DNA of 64,000 nucleotides from assembly GCA_963727465.1 (NCBI GenBank), contig CAVSGL010000012.1, forward strand, positions 310,001 through 374,000. The letters are read 5' to 3'. The notes beneath the pieces are model-generated. The model worked only from the letters and a program-made list of their open reading frames with translations. It searched no databases and was not told the origin of the DNA. Source of the DNA: VRUE01 sp963727465 (GTDB taxonomy: Bacteria; Actinomycetota; Thermoleophilia; Solirubrobacterales; 70-9). Shown here one piece after another: positions 40,230-49,592 of the stretch; positions within the stretch are counted from its first letter, which is position 1; every line of letters starts with the position of its first letter. Position numbers and translations under genes: made by a program.

Positions 40230-41213
40230 ATGCGCTGGAAGCCCGCAGTCGCGTTTCTCGCAATAGCTCTGCTCAGCGTCGCCTCGGCCCGCGCCGCCGA
40301 TATTGGCGCCCTGCGCGACAGGGTCGGTGGGGCGCGCGAAGAAGCGGCCTCGCTGGGGAGCCAGATCCGCGCCACGCAGGAACGGCTCGCGGCGACCGAA
40401 GCCGAAGCCGAAGCCGCCGCGGCGCGCGAGCGGCACCTGTCCGACCTGCTCGCCCACGGACGCGAACGGGCGGCGCGCCTGGCGGCGAAGGTCGAGCGGG
40501 CGGAAGCGCGGCTCGCCGCCGAGCGGCGGCGCCTGCGCCGGGCGCGCCGGGCGCTGGCCGAGCGGCTGGTCGCGATCTACGAGGCCGGCGCTCCGAGCAC
40601 CGCGAGCATCGTGCTCGAATCGGGCGACGTGAACGAGCTCGAGGTGCGCAGCGAATACCTCCAGCGGATCCAGGAATCCGACACGGCTCTGGCGGCGCGG
40701 GTCGAGCAGGTGCGCAACCGGGTGCGCCACGAGCTCGACCTGGTCGCGGCGCTGAAGGCGCGCGTCGACGCCTACAACGAAGAGCTCGCAGCCGCGCGCT
40801 CCGAAATCGCCGCCGTCCGCGCCAGGGCGGACGCGACGGCGGCGCGCCTCGACTCGCTGGCGGCAGAACGCTCGGCGGCGCTGTCGAAGCTCAAATCGCG
40901 GATCGGCCAGTGGGTGAAGGAGATCGAAGCGGCGGAAGCCGCGAGCCGCGCCGCGGCCGAAGAAACCGTCGGCCGCTGGCTCGGCGGCCCCTACTCGATT
41001 CCGACCTACATCGTGATGTGCGAGTCGGGCGGCAACTACGGCGCGGTCAACCCCAGCAGCGGCGCCGGCGGCGCCTACCAGATCCTGCCCTCGACCTGGG
41101 CGCTCTACGGCGGCAGCGGCGCTCCTCAGAACGCGCCAAAGGCCGAACAGGACCGGATCGCCGCCGAAATCTGGGCCGACTCCGGCGGCAGCGCCTGGGT
41201 CTGCGCCGGCTGA
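40230..41213 (+). CDS. Rpf-like muralytic protein with coiled coil
   Basis: 327 aa. Signal peptide (MRWKPAVAFLAIALLSVASARA), a 200-residue coiled coil (about 28-235) like that of NlpC/P60-associated and EnvC-type wall proteins, and a C-terminal transglycosylase-like domain: IVMCESGGNYGAVNPSSGAG with catalytic Glu, then GAYQILPSTWALYGG and the ending SAWVCAG with a Cys paired to that of VMCESG. Probably cuts peptidoglycan for growth or resuscitation. Shine-Dalgarno GAGGTG. Its 3' 80 bp recur at 41731. Confidence 0.85.
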   Translation: MRWKPAVAFLAIALLSVASARAADIGALRDRVGGAREEAASLGSQIRATQERLAATEAEAEAAAARERHLSDLLAHGRERAARLAAKVERAEARLAAERRRLRRARRALAERLVAIYEAGAPSTASIVLESGDVNELEVRSEYLQRIQESDTALAARVEQVRNRVRHELDLVAALKARVDAYNEELAAARSEIAAVRARADATAARLDSLAAERSAALSKLKSRIGQWVKEIEAAEAASRAAAEETVGRWLGGPYSIPTYIVMCESGGNYGAVNPSSGAGGAYQILPSTWALYGGSGAPQNAPKAEQDRIAAEIWADSGGSAWVCAG

Positions 41214-41306
41214 AACCGCACCGCACAGGCATTTCGCCACAAACCCGCGCGCAACATTTTGCATTCAGCGCGCCATCCGCGCGTCGCGACCGTCTAGCGT
41301 GCAATC

Positions 41307-41510
41307 ATGCAGACAATGGAACGCTGGACCGATGACCGGATGGACGACCTGAGCGCCAAGGTGGCTGAAACGAATCGGCGTATCGATGGGCTCGGCCGCG
41401 AGATTCATGCCGAGTTCCGGGCGGCGCGGAGTGAAATGAAGATGATGCAGGCGACGATGATCGGCGGCTTCGTATCACTTCTGGCTGCGTTGATCATCAC
41501 TCAGCTGTAG
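41307..41510 (+). CDS. Small coiled-coil membrane protein
   Basis: 67 aa. An amphipathic coiled coil (DRMDDLSAKVAETNRRIDGLGREIHAEF) followed by one C-terminal hydrophobic helix (MIGGFVSLLAALIITQL), a common design in this bacterial class. Leaderless promoter TAGCGT at 41295, 6 nt before the ATG. Function unknown. After it, 41511-41724 shows no gene I can support. Confidence 0.6.
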   Translation: MQTMERWTDDRMDDLSAKVAETNRRIDGLGREIHAEFRAARSEMKMMQATMIGGFVSLLAALIITQL

Positions 41511-41730
41511 TGGCGTCTACGGCAAATGATTCCCAGCCGTTCTCTGTCCGCGGGTTCAAAACATTTTTGGCTTCAGCCGTCCCAGTAGGTCCATGAGCGC
41601 GTCGGGGTCCCTCACTCGCTTCAGGTAACGGCGAGCACGGCGTTCGGCACACGGATGCGATGGATCTGCGAGGCGGCGAGCTGAGTCTGACCGGTAGAAC
41701 CGCTGATTGCCGCGATTGCGGCGCGGCGGA

Positions 41731-41812
41731 CGCGCCGAAGGCCGAACAGGACCGGATCGCCGCCGAAATCTGGGCCGACTCCGGCGGCAGCGCCTGGGTC
41801 TGCGCCGGCTGA
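41731..41812 (+). pseudogene. Duplicated 3' end of the Rpf-like gene
   Basis: About 80 bp nearly identical (one or two differences) to 41135-41216, coding PKAEQDRIAAEIWADSGG, SAWVCAG and the same TGA stop. Nothing else of the gene is there. The two copies flank the small gene at 41307, as if that gene had been inserted with, or between, a partial duplication. Confidence 0.75.
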
Positions 41813-41852
41813 CCCGGAAGGGGAGCCGCGCCGGGCGTCGAAGCGGGTCCCC

Positions 41853-44075
41853 ATGTTCGTGCGCAAGAAGCGAGGGTCGGCCGCGCGCCGCAAGCCGAAA
41901 GCGAAATCCAAAGGCAAATCGCGGATCCCGCGGCCGCACCTGCCCGAGGGGTTGCAGCAGCGCCACCTCGACCTGATCGGCCTCTTCCTGATCGCCGCCG
42001 GCGTCTACCTCTGCTTCGTCCTCTTCTTCGGCTGGGACGGGGGCAAGGTCGGCTACGGGCTCGAAACCGGGCTCGAGTACCTGTTCGGCGCGGTCGGCGC
42101 GCGGATCGCGACCGTGCTGATGCTCGCGGCCGGCGCGATGCTCGTCACCGGCACCTCGGTCTCGACCGTCTTCCGCGGCCTCGGCCGCGGCGTCCACCAC
42201 ACCTTCAGCGGCGGCCGCAACGTCGCCCAGACCGCGATCCAGCACCGCGAAGACCGCCGCGCGCAGAAGGAGCTCGAGACCAAGGTCGCCCCGACCGACG
42301 TGATGAGCGCCTACCCGGAGACGGACGAGTTCGAGCCCACGGTGGCGATCGGCAACGACTTCGCTGAGGCCAGCGACGAAGTCGCGGACTCCGAGGCCGA
42401 GGGTATGGCTTCCGACGATCTCTTTCCCGCCGCCCCCGGACGCGAAGCGGAGGAGGCGGCGGTTGATCCCAAAACGTCGCCCTCATCCGACTCCGATCAC
42501 GATCTGATTCCCTCGGAGGCGGATGAGGGCCCTGGCGGTGACGCTCAGGGTGATCTCACCCCGATGGGCAACAAGCGCGGCGTGACCGAATCGGAGCAGA
42601 TCGACTACCGCCCGCCGCCGGCCAAGGCGCTGGAGAAGGGCAAGGGCGACAGCGGCCCCGACCCGCGCGACCACGAAGCGATCGGCCGCAAGCTGGTCGA
42701 GACGCTCGGCCACTTCGGCGTCGAGGCGAAGATCGTCGGCATCGTCAGCGGCCCGCACGTCTCGCGCTTCGAGCTGCGCCTCGCCCCCGGAACCAAGGTG
42801 AAGAAAGTCACCGAGCTCTCCAACGACCTCGCCTACGCGCTCGCCTCGACCGACATCCGCATCCTCGCGCCGATCCCCGGCAAGCAGGCGGTCGGGGTCG
42901 AGGTGCCGAACACGCGCCGCCGCCTGGTCCGGCTCGGCGACATCTACGCCGGCCGCCCGGAGAAGACCTCGCCGCTGGTCGCCTGGCTCGGCAAGGGAAT
43001 CGACGGCAACGCCGTCTCGGTCGACCTGGCGAAGATGCCGCACGTGCTCGTCGCCGGCACCACCGGCTCGGGCAAGTCGGGCTGCGTCAACGCGATCCTC
43101 TCCTCGATCCTGATGCACGCCTCGCCCAACGACGTCCGCCTCGTCCTCGTCGACCCCAAGCAGGTCGAGCTCAACCACTACGAGCACGTGCCGCACCTGT
43201 TGACGCCGGTCGTCACCTCGCCGCGGCTGGCCGCCAACGTGCTCGCCAACCTGATCGGCGAGATGGAGAGCCGCTACGGGATCATGGGCGAGGCCCGCTG
43301 CCGCAACCTCGGCGAGCTCAACCGGGCCCGCGCCAAGGCGGGCGAGCCGCCGCTGCCGCACATCCTCTGTGTGATCGACGAGCTCGCGGACCTGATGATG
43401 GTCTCGCCGGCCGAGGTCGAGGACTCGATCATCCGCCTGGCGCAGAAGTCGCGCGCCACCGGTATCCACCTGGTGCTGGCGACGCAGCGACCCTCGACCG
43501 ACATCATCACCGGCACGATCAAGGTCAACATCCCGGCCCGGATCGCCTTCGCCGTGTCATCGCAGACCGATTCGCGGGTGATTCTCGACCAGGGCGGGGC
43601 GGAGGCCCTGCTCGGCCAGGGCGACATGCTCTTCCGCGGCGCCGGCACCTCGAAGATGGCGCGCGTCCAGGGCGCCTTCGTCACCGAGGAGGAGATCGCC
43701 CGGATCACCGGCCACTGGGCCAAGCAGGGCGAACCGGAGTTCGAGGCCGAGCTGCTCGAGCTGCGCGAGGAGAAAGGCGTCGAAACCGAGGACGACTTCG
43801 ATCCCGACGCCGACGACCTGCTCGACGAGGCGATCCGCACCGTCGTGCAGACCGAAACCGCCTCGGTCTCGATGATCCAGCGCCGCCTGCGGGTCGGCTA
43901 CACCCGTGCCGGCAGGCTGATCGACATGCTCGAGCGGCGCGGCGTGATCTCCGGCTACGAGGGCTCCAAGCCCCGCCAGGTGCTGATCACCGAGGCGGAC
44001 CTGCCGCGGGTGCTTGGTGAGGGCGGCGATCCGGAGCCGGTCGCGGTCGACGCCGACGACACCCCGGCTGGGTAG
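41853..44075 (+). CDS. ftsK: DNA translocase FtsK
   Basis: 740 aa. Two clear N-terminal membrane helices (about 42-60 and 85-105; the family usually has four), an acidic linker (120-250), the alpha-beta ATPase with VLVAGTTGSGKSGCVNAIL (about 397-415) and Walker B HILCVIDELADLM, and the C-terminal winged-helix gamma domain (LLDEAIRTVVQTETASVSMIQRRLRVGYTRAGR in part) that reads KOPS sites. Pumps chromosome ends and dimers at the division septum. Upstream 41813-41852 gives only a short gap. Confidence 0.95.
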   Translation: MFVRKKRGSAARRKPKAKSKGKSRIPRPHLPEGLQQRHLDLIGLFLIAAGVYLCFVLFFGWDGGKVGYGLETGLEYLFGAVGARIATVLMLAAGAMLVTGTSVSTVFRGLGRGVHHTFSGGRNVAQTAIQHREDRRAQKELETKVAPTDVMSAYPETDEFEPTVAIGNDFAEASDEVADSEAEGMASDDLFPAAPGREAEEAAVDPKTSPSSDSDHDLIPSEADEGPGGDAQGDLTPMGNKRGVTESEQIDYRPPPAKALEKGKGDSGPDPRDHEAIGRKLVETLGHFGVEAKIVGIVSGPHVSRFELRLAPGTKVKKVTELSNDLAYALASTDIRILAPIPGKQAVGVEVPNTRRRLVRLGDIYAGRPEKTSPLVAWLGKGIDGNAVSVDLAKMPHVLVAGTTGSGKSGCVNAILSSILMHASPNDVRLVLVDPKQVELNHYEHVPHLLTPVVTSPRLAANVLANLIGEMESRYGIMGEARCRNLGELNRARAKAGEPPLPHILCVIDELADLMMVSPAEVEDSIIRLAQKSRATGIHLVLATQRPSTDIITGTIKVNIPARIAFAVSSQTDSRVILDQGGAEALLGQGDMLFRGAGTSKMARVQGAFVTEEEIARITGHWAKQGEPEFEAELLELREEKGVETEDDFDPDADDLLDEAIRTVVQTETASVSMIQRRLRVGYTRAGRLIDMLERRGVISGYEGSKPRQVLITEADLPRVLGEGGDPEPVAVDADDTPAG

Positions 44076-44116
44076 GGCATTTCGCGCCGAAGCGGCGCAA
44101 TGGACACAATGTCGCC

Positions 44117-44878
44117 GTGGCCACCGGCATCGGCGAAACCCTGCGCGAGGCGCGCAGCCGGCGCAAAGTCGATCTCAACGAGGTCGAAGCGGCGATCAAG
44201 ATCCGCGTCCGCTATTTGCAGGCGATCGAGAACGAGGAGTGGGACGCGCTCCCCGGCGGCGCCTACACGCGCGGCTTCATCCGCACCTACGCCAACTACC
44301 TCGGCCTCGACGGCGACCGGCTGGCCGACGACTACAAGCGCAGCACCGCGCCCGCCGACGGCGAGCGGGTGCCGAAGCGGGTCGAGCCGGTGCCGACGGG
44401 CGCCCGCCCGCCGCGCTCGCGGCTGCGCGGCTGGCTGACGATTGCGCTGGTCTGCGCGGTGCTCGTCGCGGCGGTGGTGGGAATCGCCCTGGCGGGCGGC
44501 GGGGGCGGGGGATCGTCCTCCTCATCCGGTGGCGACACGGCTGCGCAGCACGGGAAGCAGGCGAAGAAGAAGAAGAAGGCGAAGAAGGCGAAGCCGGGCG
44601 TCTCGATGCGCCTCGCGGCGACGGCCGAAGTCTGGGTCTGCCTGCTCGACGCGGAAGGGAAGCCGCTGGTCGAAGGCCAGATCCTCGCCGAAGGCGAAGA
44701 AGCCGGCCCGTTCCGCTCGCGCGGCTTCGAAATGGCCTTCGGCAACGGCTCCGTGGCCGTCTACGTCGACGGCAAGCAGGCCGAAATCGCCGCAAGCTCG
44801 AGTCCGGTCGGCTATGCCGTCGACGGCAGCGGCAGGCTGAGCGAGCTGGAAGAAGGCGAAAGGCCCAGCTGCGAATGA
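44117..44878 (+). CDS. RodZ-like HTH membrane protein
   Basis: 253 aa from GTG. Cytoplasmic HTH_25 domain (IGETLREARSRRKVDLNEVEAAI, VRYLQAIENEEWDALPGGAYTRGFIRTYA, residues 5-75), one transmembrane helix (LTIALVCAVLVAAVVGIALAG), a Gly/Ser and then Lys-rich linker, and a C-terminal DUF4115-like beta domain (SMRLAATAEVWVCLLDAEG). RodZ-type proteins link MreB or wall synthesis to the membrane. Overlaps cinA by 4 bp. Confidence 0.85.
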   Translation: MATGIGETLREARSRRKVDLNEVEAAIKIRVRYLQAIENEEWDALPGGAYTRGFIRTYANYLGLDGDRLADDYKRSTAPADGERVPKRVEPVPTGARPPRSRLRGWLTIALVCAVLVAAVVGIALAGGGGGGSSSSSGGDTAAQHGKQAKKKKKAKKAKPGVSMRLAATAEVWVCLLDAEGKPLVEGQILAEGEEAGPFRSRGFEMAFGNGSVAVYVDGKQAEIAASSSPVGYAVDGSGRLSELEEGERPSCE

Positions 44879-46161
44879 GCACCGGAGCCGTTCGCGCCGG
44901 CATCGTCGTAACCGGGACGGAGGTGATCACCGGGCGGATCGCCGACAGCAACGGGCCCTGGATCTCCGAACGGCTGGCCGAGCTCGGGGTCGAGGTCGCC
45001 CACATCGGCGTTGTCGCGGACCGTCCCGGCGACCTCGAGGCGGCGCTGCGCTTCATGGCCGCCGAGGGAATGGACCTGATCGTCACCTCGGGCGGCCTCG
45101 GCCCCACCGCCGATGACCTGACCGCCGAGATCGTCGGCCGCTTCGCCGGCCGCGAGCTCGTCCTCGACGAGGAGATGGAGGAGAAGATCGCCGCGATCCT
45201 GCGCGGTTTCGCGCGCCGCTTCAGCTTCGACGAGGAGGCCGTGCGGGCGGCCAACCGCAAGCAGGCGATGGTGCCCGAGGGCGCGCAGGCGCTCGACCCC
45301 GTGGGCACCGCGCCCGGCCTGGTCGTGCCGGCGGACGGGCGCGTCGCGATCGTCCTGCCGGGGCCGCCGCGCGAGCTACAGCCGATGTGGCCGCGGGCGA
45401 TCGAGTCGCCCGCCGTGCAGGCGGTGCTCGCCCGGGCGACGCCGCTGCTCGCCCACACGATTCGCATGTTCGGCATCCCGGAGTCCGAGATCGCCGCCAG
45501 CCTGCGCGAGATCGAGGCCGGCGGAGTGGACCTCGGCGCGGTCGAGATCACGACCTGCCTGCGCCGCGGAGAGATCGAGATCGACGTGCGCTACCGGACG
45601 GAGGCGGCGCCGGTGGCGGAGGCGGTGCGGGCCGGCCTGGTCGAGCGCCACCGGCGCCAGACCTTCAGCGTCGACGGCGAGACGATCGACGCCCAGCTCG
45701 CGCGTCTGCTCGGCGGGCGCAGGCTGGGCCTGGCCGAGTCCTGCTCGGGCGGCCTGCTGGCGGCGCGGATCACCAACCTGCCCGGCGCCTCGGCCTATTT
45801 CGCCGGCGGCGCGGTCGCCTACTCGAACGAGGCGAAGGCGGAGCTGCTCGGCGTCGACCCGGCCCTGATCGACGCCCACGGCGCCGTCTCGCCGGAGGTG
45901 GCCGAGGCGATGTCGCGCGGCGCCCTGGAGCGCTTCCGGGCCGACGTCGCCGTATCGATCACCGGGATCGCCGGCCCGGACGGCGGCAGCGAGGAGAAGC
46001 CGGTCGGCTACGTCTGCTTCGACGCCCGCCTCGGCGACGGCACGAGCATCGCCCGCGATCCTGTGATCCCGGGTGGCCGCGAGGACATCCGCGAGCGCTC
46101 GGCGCTGGTCGCGATGCACCTGCTGCGCACCCTGCTCGGCGGCGAAGACGCACCTCTGTAA
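44875..46161 (+). CDS. cinA: CinA (competence/damage-inducible; NMN deamidase family)
   Basis: 428 aa. MoCF-like N-terminal domain (VVTGTEVITGRIADSNGPWIS, TSGGLGPTADDLT, residues 8-170) and C-terminal amidohydrolase domain (GLAESCSGGLLAARITNLPGAS, YSNEAKAELLGV, SITGIAGPDGGSEEKPVGYV, from about 270). Family members hydrolyse ADP-ribose and deamidate NMN. The cinA-thpR-recA order is conserved in many actinobacteria. Confidence 0.94.
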   Translation: MSTGAVRAGIVVTGTEVITGRIADSNGPWISERLAELGVEVAHIGVVADRPGDLEAALRFMAAEGMDLIVTSGGLGPTADDLTAEIVGRFAGRELVLDEEMEEKIAAILRGFARRFSFDEEAVRAANRKQAMVPEGAQALDPVGTAPGLVVPADGRVAIVLPGPPRELQPMWPRAIESPAVQAVLARATPLLAHTIRMFGIPESEIAASLREIEAGGVDLGAVEITTCLRRGEIEIDVRYRTEAAPVAEAVRAGLVERHRRQTFSVDGETIDAQLARLLGGRRLGLAESCSGGLLAARITNLPGASAYFAGGAVAYSNEAKAELLGVDPALIDAHGAVSPEVAEAMSRGALERFRADVAVSITGIAGPDGGSEEKPVGYVCFDARLGDGTSIARDPVIPGGREDIRERSALVAMHLLRTLLGGEDAPL

Positions 46162-46229
46162 CGAAGCCTGCGCGGACTTTTTTCCTTGTGCGCGCATCTC
46201 GTGCGTCGCGACCGCCTAAGGTCGCCGCA

Positions 46230-46841
46230 GTGGCAAAGGAGAGACTGAAGAGCCCGCGGGCGAGATTGTTCGTCGCCCTCGACCTGCCCGGCCGTGTGCG
46301 GGCGGGGATCGACGCCTGGGGGCGGCGCGAGCTGACCGACCCGGCGCTGCGCCCGGTGCGGCGGGAGTCGCTGCACGTGACGCTCGCCTTCCTCGGCTGG
46401 ACCGCCGAGAGGGAGATCCCGCGGCTCGGCGAGATCGTCGCTGCCGCCGCCGGCTCCGCTCCGCGGATCGCGCTCGCCGGTCCGCTGGCGCGCCCCGAGC
46501 GCGGCCGGCCGCGCCTCTTCGCCCTCGCGGTCGAGTCGCCGGCGACGATGACGCTACAGGCGGGACTGGAGGAGCGGCTGGTCGCGGCGCGTCTGTACGA
46601 GCCCGAGAAGCGCCCCTTCTGGCCGCACGTGACCGTCGCCCGGGTGCGCCGCGAGGAACGCGGGTCGCGCCGTCCCGCGCCGGTCTCCAAACTTCCCGGG
46701 GCGCTGCCGAAAGAGCTGTTGCAGCCCTTCGATGGCGTCCGATTGACGCTCTACCGTTCGCAACTCAAACCGCGCGGTGCGCAGTACACGCCGCTGGCGC
46801 AAGTCGAGCTGCCCGCAGGCGGCAGCAGTGAGGTGGAATAG
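46230..46841 (+). CDS. thpR: RNA 2',3'-cyclic phosphodiesterase
   Basis: 203 aa from GTG 46230, start supported by TAAGGT 7 nt upstream. Two-histidine phosphoesterase: HVTLAFLG (about residue 48) and HVTVARV (about 131) are the HxTx motifs, with RLFVALDLP as first strand. Family enzymes open 2',3'-cyclic phosphates on RNA. Its TAG lies 2 bp before recA, so recA is probably read from the same transcript. Confidence 0.9.
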   Translation: MAKERLKSPRARLFVALDLPGRVRAGIDAWGRRELTDPALRPVRRESLHVTLAFLGWTAEREIPRLGEIVAAAAGSAPRIALAGPLARPERGRPRLFALAVESPATMTLQAGLEERLVAARLYEPEKRPFWPHVTVARVRREERGSRRPAPVSKLPGALPKELLQPFDGVRLTLYRSQLKPRGAQYTPLAQVELPAGGSSEVE

Positions 46842-46843
46842 AG

Positions 46844-47944
46844 ATGGCAGACAAGAAAGCGGCCCTGAAAGACGCCTCGAAGGAGGCGAAAGCAAAAGAC
46901 GCGGCGCTCGAAGCGGCCGTCACCGGGATCAAGCGCGAGTTCGGCGAGGGCTCGTTGATGCGCCTCGGCGCCGACGCGACGATCAAGATCCCGGCGGTCT
47001 CCACCGGCGCCCTCTCGCTCGACCTGGCGCTGGGCATCGGCGGCGTGCCGCGCGGGCGGATCGTCGAGATCTTCGGTCCCGAGTCCTCGGGCAAGACGAC
47101 GCTGATCTACCACATCATCGCCGAGGCCCAGAGCCGCGGCGGGATCTGCGCCTTCATCGACACCGAGCACGCGATCGACCCCACCTACGCGCGCAAGATC
47201 GGCGTCGACACCGACGAGCTGCTCGTCTCCCAACCCGACTACGGCGAGCAGGCGCTACAGATCGCCGATCGCCTGATCGCCTCCGCGGCGATCGACGTGG
47301 TCGCGATCGACTCGGTCGCGGCGCTGACGCCGAAAGCCGAGCTCGACGGCCAGATCGGCGACACCACGGTCGGCCTCCAGGCGCGGCTGATGTCGCAGGC
47401 GATGCGCAAACTGGCCGGCAACCTCAACCGCACCAACACGGTCTGCCTCTTCACCAACCAGATCCGCGAAAAGGTCGGCGTCCAGTTCGGCTCGCCGGAG
47501 ACCCAGCCCGGCGGGCGGGCGCTGAAGTTCTACTCCTCGCAGCGACTCGACATCCGCCGCATCGAGACGCTCAAGGAAGGGACCGAGGCGGTCGGCAACC
47601 GGGTGCGGGTCAAAGTCGTCAAGAACAAGGTCGCCTCGCCCTTCCGCCAGGCCGAATTCGACATCGAGTACGGGGTGGGGATCTCGCGCGAGGGTGGGCT
47701 GCTCGACTTCGGCATCGAGCACGACCTGGTGCAGAAATCGGGCTCCTTCTTCTCCTACGGCGACACGCGCCTCGGCCAGGGGCGCAACAACGCCAAGCGG
47801 TTCCTCGCCGAGAACCCCGAGATCGCGGGCGAGCTGGAGGCGAAGATCCGCGCCGCGCTGGGAATCGGCGGCGAGGCGGCTGCGCCGGAGGCCGAGGCTG
47901 AGTCCAAGGTCGAAGAGCCGCCCCCGGTCGCCGAAGCGGCCTGA
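46844..47944 (+). CDS. recA: Recombinase RecA
   Basis: 366 aa. Central recombinase and SOS co-protease. Walker A GPESSGKTTLIYH (about residue 78), FIDTEHAIDP, LLVSQPDYGEQAL, the L1 MSQAMRKLAGNLNRT and L2 TNQIREKVGVQFGSPE loops all normal. The N terminus has a Lys/Ala-rich lead (KKAALKDASKEAKAKDAALE) and the C terminus is acidic and Ala-rich. No intein. I see no clear SOS box in front. Confidence 0.98.
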   Translation: MADKKAALKDASKEAKAKDAALEAAVTGIKREFGEGSLMRLGADATIKIPAVSTGALSLDLALGIGGVPRGRIVEIFGPESSGKTTLIYHIIAEAQSRGGICAFIDTEHAIDPTYARKIGVDTDELLVSQPDYGEQALQIADRLIASAAIDVVAIDSVAALTPKAELDGQIGDTTVGLQARLMSQAMRKLAGNLNRTNTVCLFTNQIREKVGVQFGSPETQPGGRALKFYSSQRLDIRRIETLKEGTEAVGNRVRVKVVKNKVASPFRQAEFDIEYGVGISREGGLLDFGIEHDLVQKSGSFFSYGDTRLGQGRNNAKRFLAENPEIAGELEAKIRAALGIGGEAAAPEAEAESKVEEPPPVAEAA

Positions 47945-48005
47945 TCCCGCGCGGCGGACGGATGAATTAGACAAATGCGTCTATGGGAGTAGCATGGCTC
48001 CCTAG

Positions 48006-49253
48006 ATGAGATTCATGCCGTCGTGGATGTATTCACGCGGCAACGGCTCGGAGGCTGAACGGGCTCTGGACCGGCTGGAGGCGTTGGACGCTCAGCTCGG
48101 TGAGTTGCGCCGCGCCGAGCTGGAACGGATCTCCGCGCTCACCGCCGCCGAGGCGCGGCGGCTGCTGATCGACGAAGTCGAGGCCGAGGCGCGCCGCCAG
48201 GCCGGCCTGACGCTGCGCCGGATCGAGGAGCAGACACGAATCGAAGCCGCGCAGCGGGCGCGCAGCATCCTCGCCGCCGCGACCCAGCGCCTCGCCGGCG
48301 CGCACGCCGTGCAATCGACGACCCAGCTCGTCGAGCTGCCCAACGAGGCGATGAAGGGCAGGGTGATCGGCCGCGAGGGGCGCAACATCCGCACCCTCGA
48401 GCAACTGACCGGCGTGGACATCATCGTCGACGACACGCCGGGGGCGGTGCGCGTCTCGAGCTTCGACGGCACGCGCCGCGAGGTCGCCCGCCTGACGCTC
48501 GAGCGCCTGGTCGCGGACGGGCGAATCCATCCGGCGCGCTGCGAGGAGGCGTTCGAGCAGGCGAGCGAGGAAATCGAAGACCGGATCGTCGAAGAGGGCG
48601 AGCGGGCTGCGCTCGACGCCAACGTCAGCGGGCTCCATCCGCAGCTGATCGACCTGCTCGGCAGGCTCCAGTTCCGGACCAGCTACGGGCAGAACGTGCT
48701 CGACCACCTGATCGAGTGCTCGCGGCTGGCGACGCTGATCGCGCTCGAGCTCGGCGCCGCGGCGGACATCGCCCGGCGTGCGGCGCTGCTGCACGACATC
48801 GGCAAGGCGATCGACTCCGAGGCGGAGGGGACGCATGCCCAGCTCGGCGCCGGCCTGGCCAGGCGCTACGGCGAGAGCGAGGCGGTCGTCCACGCGGTCG
48901 AAGCCCACCACGACGAGGTCGAGCCGGCGACGGTCGAGGCGGTGATCGTGCAGGCGGCGGACGCGCTTTCCGGCGCTCGCCCCGGCGCCCGCGGCGACAC
49001 GCTGGAGGGCTACGTGACCCGCCTGCGCGAGCTCGAGCAGCTCGCCTCCCGCCACGAAGGCGTGCGCAAGGTGTTCGCGATGCAGGCGGGGCGCGAGATC
49101 CGCGTGATGGTCGATCCGGGCGAGATCGACGACGAGCGGGCGGCTCTGATCTCACACGAGATCGCGACCGCGATCGAGCGCGAGCTCTCCTATCCCGGCC
49201 AGATCAAGATCACCGTGATACGCGAGAGCCGAGCGACGAGCTACGCGCGCTGA
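48006..49253 (+). CDS. rny: RNase Y-like protein lacking the membrane anchor
   Basis: 415 aa; the family norm is about 520. KH domain (LPNEAMKGRVIGREGRNIRT, about 110-170) and HD domain with LLHDIGKAID (HD at about 263) and HAVEAHHDEV are intact, so endoribonuclease activity is expected. The usual N-terminal transmembrane helix and long coiled coil are reduced to about 95 charged residues with no hydrophobic segment. A TAGCAT box at 47990 supports the start. Confidence 0.9.
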   Translation: MRFMPSWMYSRGNGSEAERALDRLEALDAQLGELRRAELERISALTAAEARRLLIDEVEAEARRQAGLTLRRIEEQTRIEAAQRARSILAAATQRLAGAHAVQSTTQLVELPNEAMKGRVIGREGRNIRTLEQLTGVDIIVDDTPGAVRVSSFDGTRREVARLTLERLVADGRIHPARCEEAFEQASEEIEDRIVEEGERAALDANVSGLHPQLIDLLGRLQFRTSYGQNVLDHLIECSRLATLIALELGAAADIARRAALLHDIGKAIDSEAEGTHAQLGAGLARRYGESEAVVHAVEAHHDEVEPATVEAVIVQAADALSGARPGARGDTLEGYVTRLRELEQLASRHEGVRKVFAMQAGREIRVMVDPGEIDDERAALISHEIATAIERELSYPGQIKITVIRESRATSYAR

Positions 49254-49295
49254 GCGCCGCCGGAGGTCGGCGGCAATGGATAGGATGCCGCGCGC

Positions 49296-49550
49296 ATGGA
49301 CAACGGGACGCTCTTCTACATCATCGGTCCGGTGCTGGCCGCCTCGGCGATCGTCGTCAGCTTCCTCGGCCTGCGCTTCGAGAAGTTCCCGGGCCGTTTC
49401 GGCCCGATCGTCGCGCTCTACTTCATCGTCCTCGTCGGCGCCTCGGCGACCTTCGCGGTGCTGCACTCCCAGGACGAGGAAGTGCACAAGGAGCAGGAAC
49501 GCGGCCTGCCGGCGGCGACCGAAGAATCCGAAGCGGCCGAGCAGCAGTAG
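49296..49550 (+). CDS. Small two-helix membrane protein
   Basis: 84 aa. Two hydrophobic helices (FYIIGPVLAASAIVVSFLGL and FGPIVALYFIVLVGASATFA) joined by a short basic loop, then a charged tail (HSQDEEVHKEQERG). It resembles small proteins found near cytochrome or rny loci but has no named family. TAGGAT box 9 nt before ATG. Confidence 0.6.
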   Translation: MDNGTLFYIIGPVLAASAIVVSFLGLRFEKFPGRFGPIVALYFIVLVGASATFAVLHSQDEEVHKEQERGLPAATEESEAAEQQ

Positions 49551-49592
49551 ACGTCTGCAAACCTGCGCGGCTCGGGTCTAACCTTCCGGTCC

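Noticed and set aside
41556..42245. 229-aa minus-strand frame covering 41511-41850
   Set aside because: Mostly antisense of ftsK; its C-terminal 50 residues match nothing I recognise.
46844..47944. Intein in recA
   Set aside because: The gene has normal length and uninterrupted motifs.
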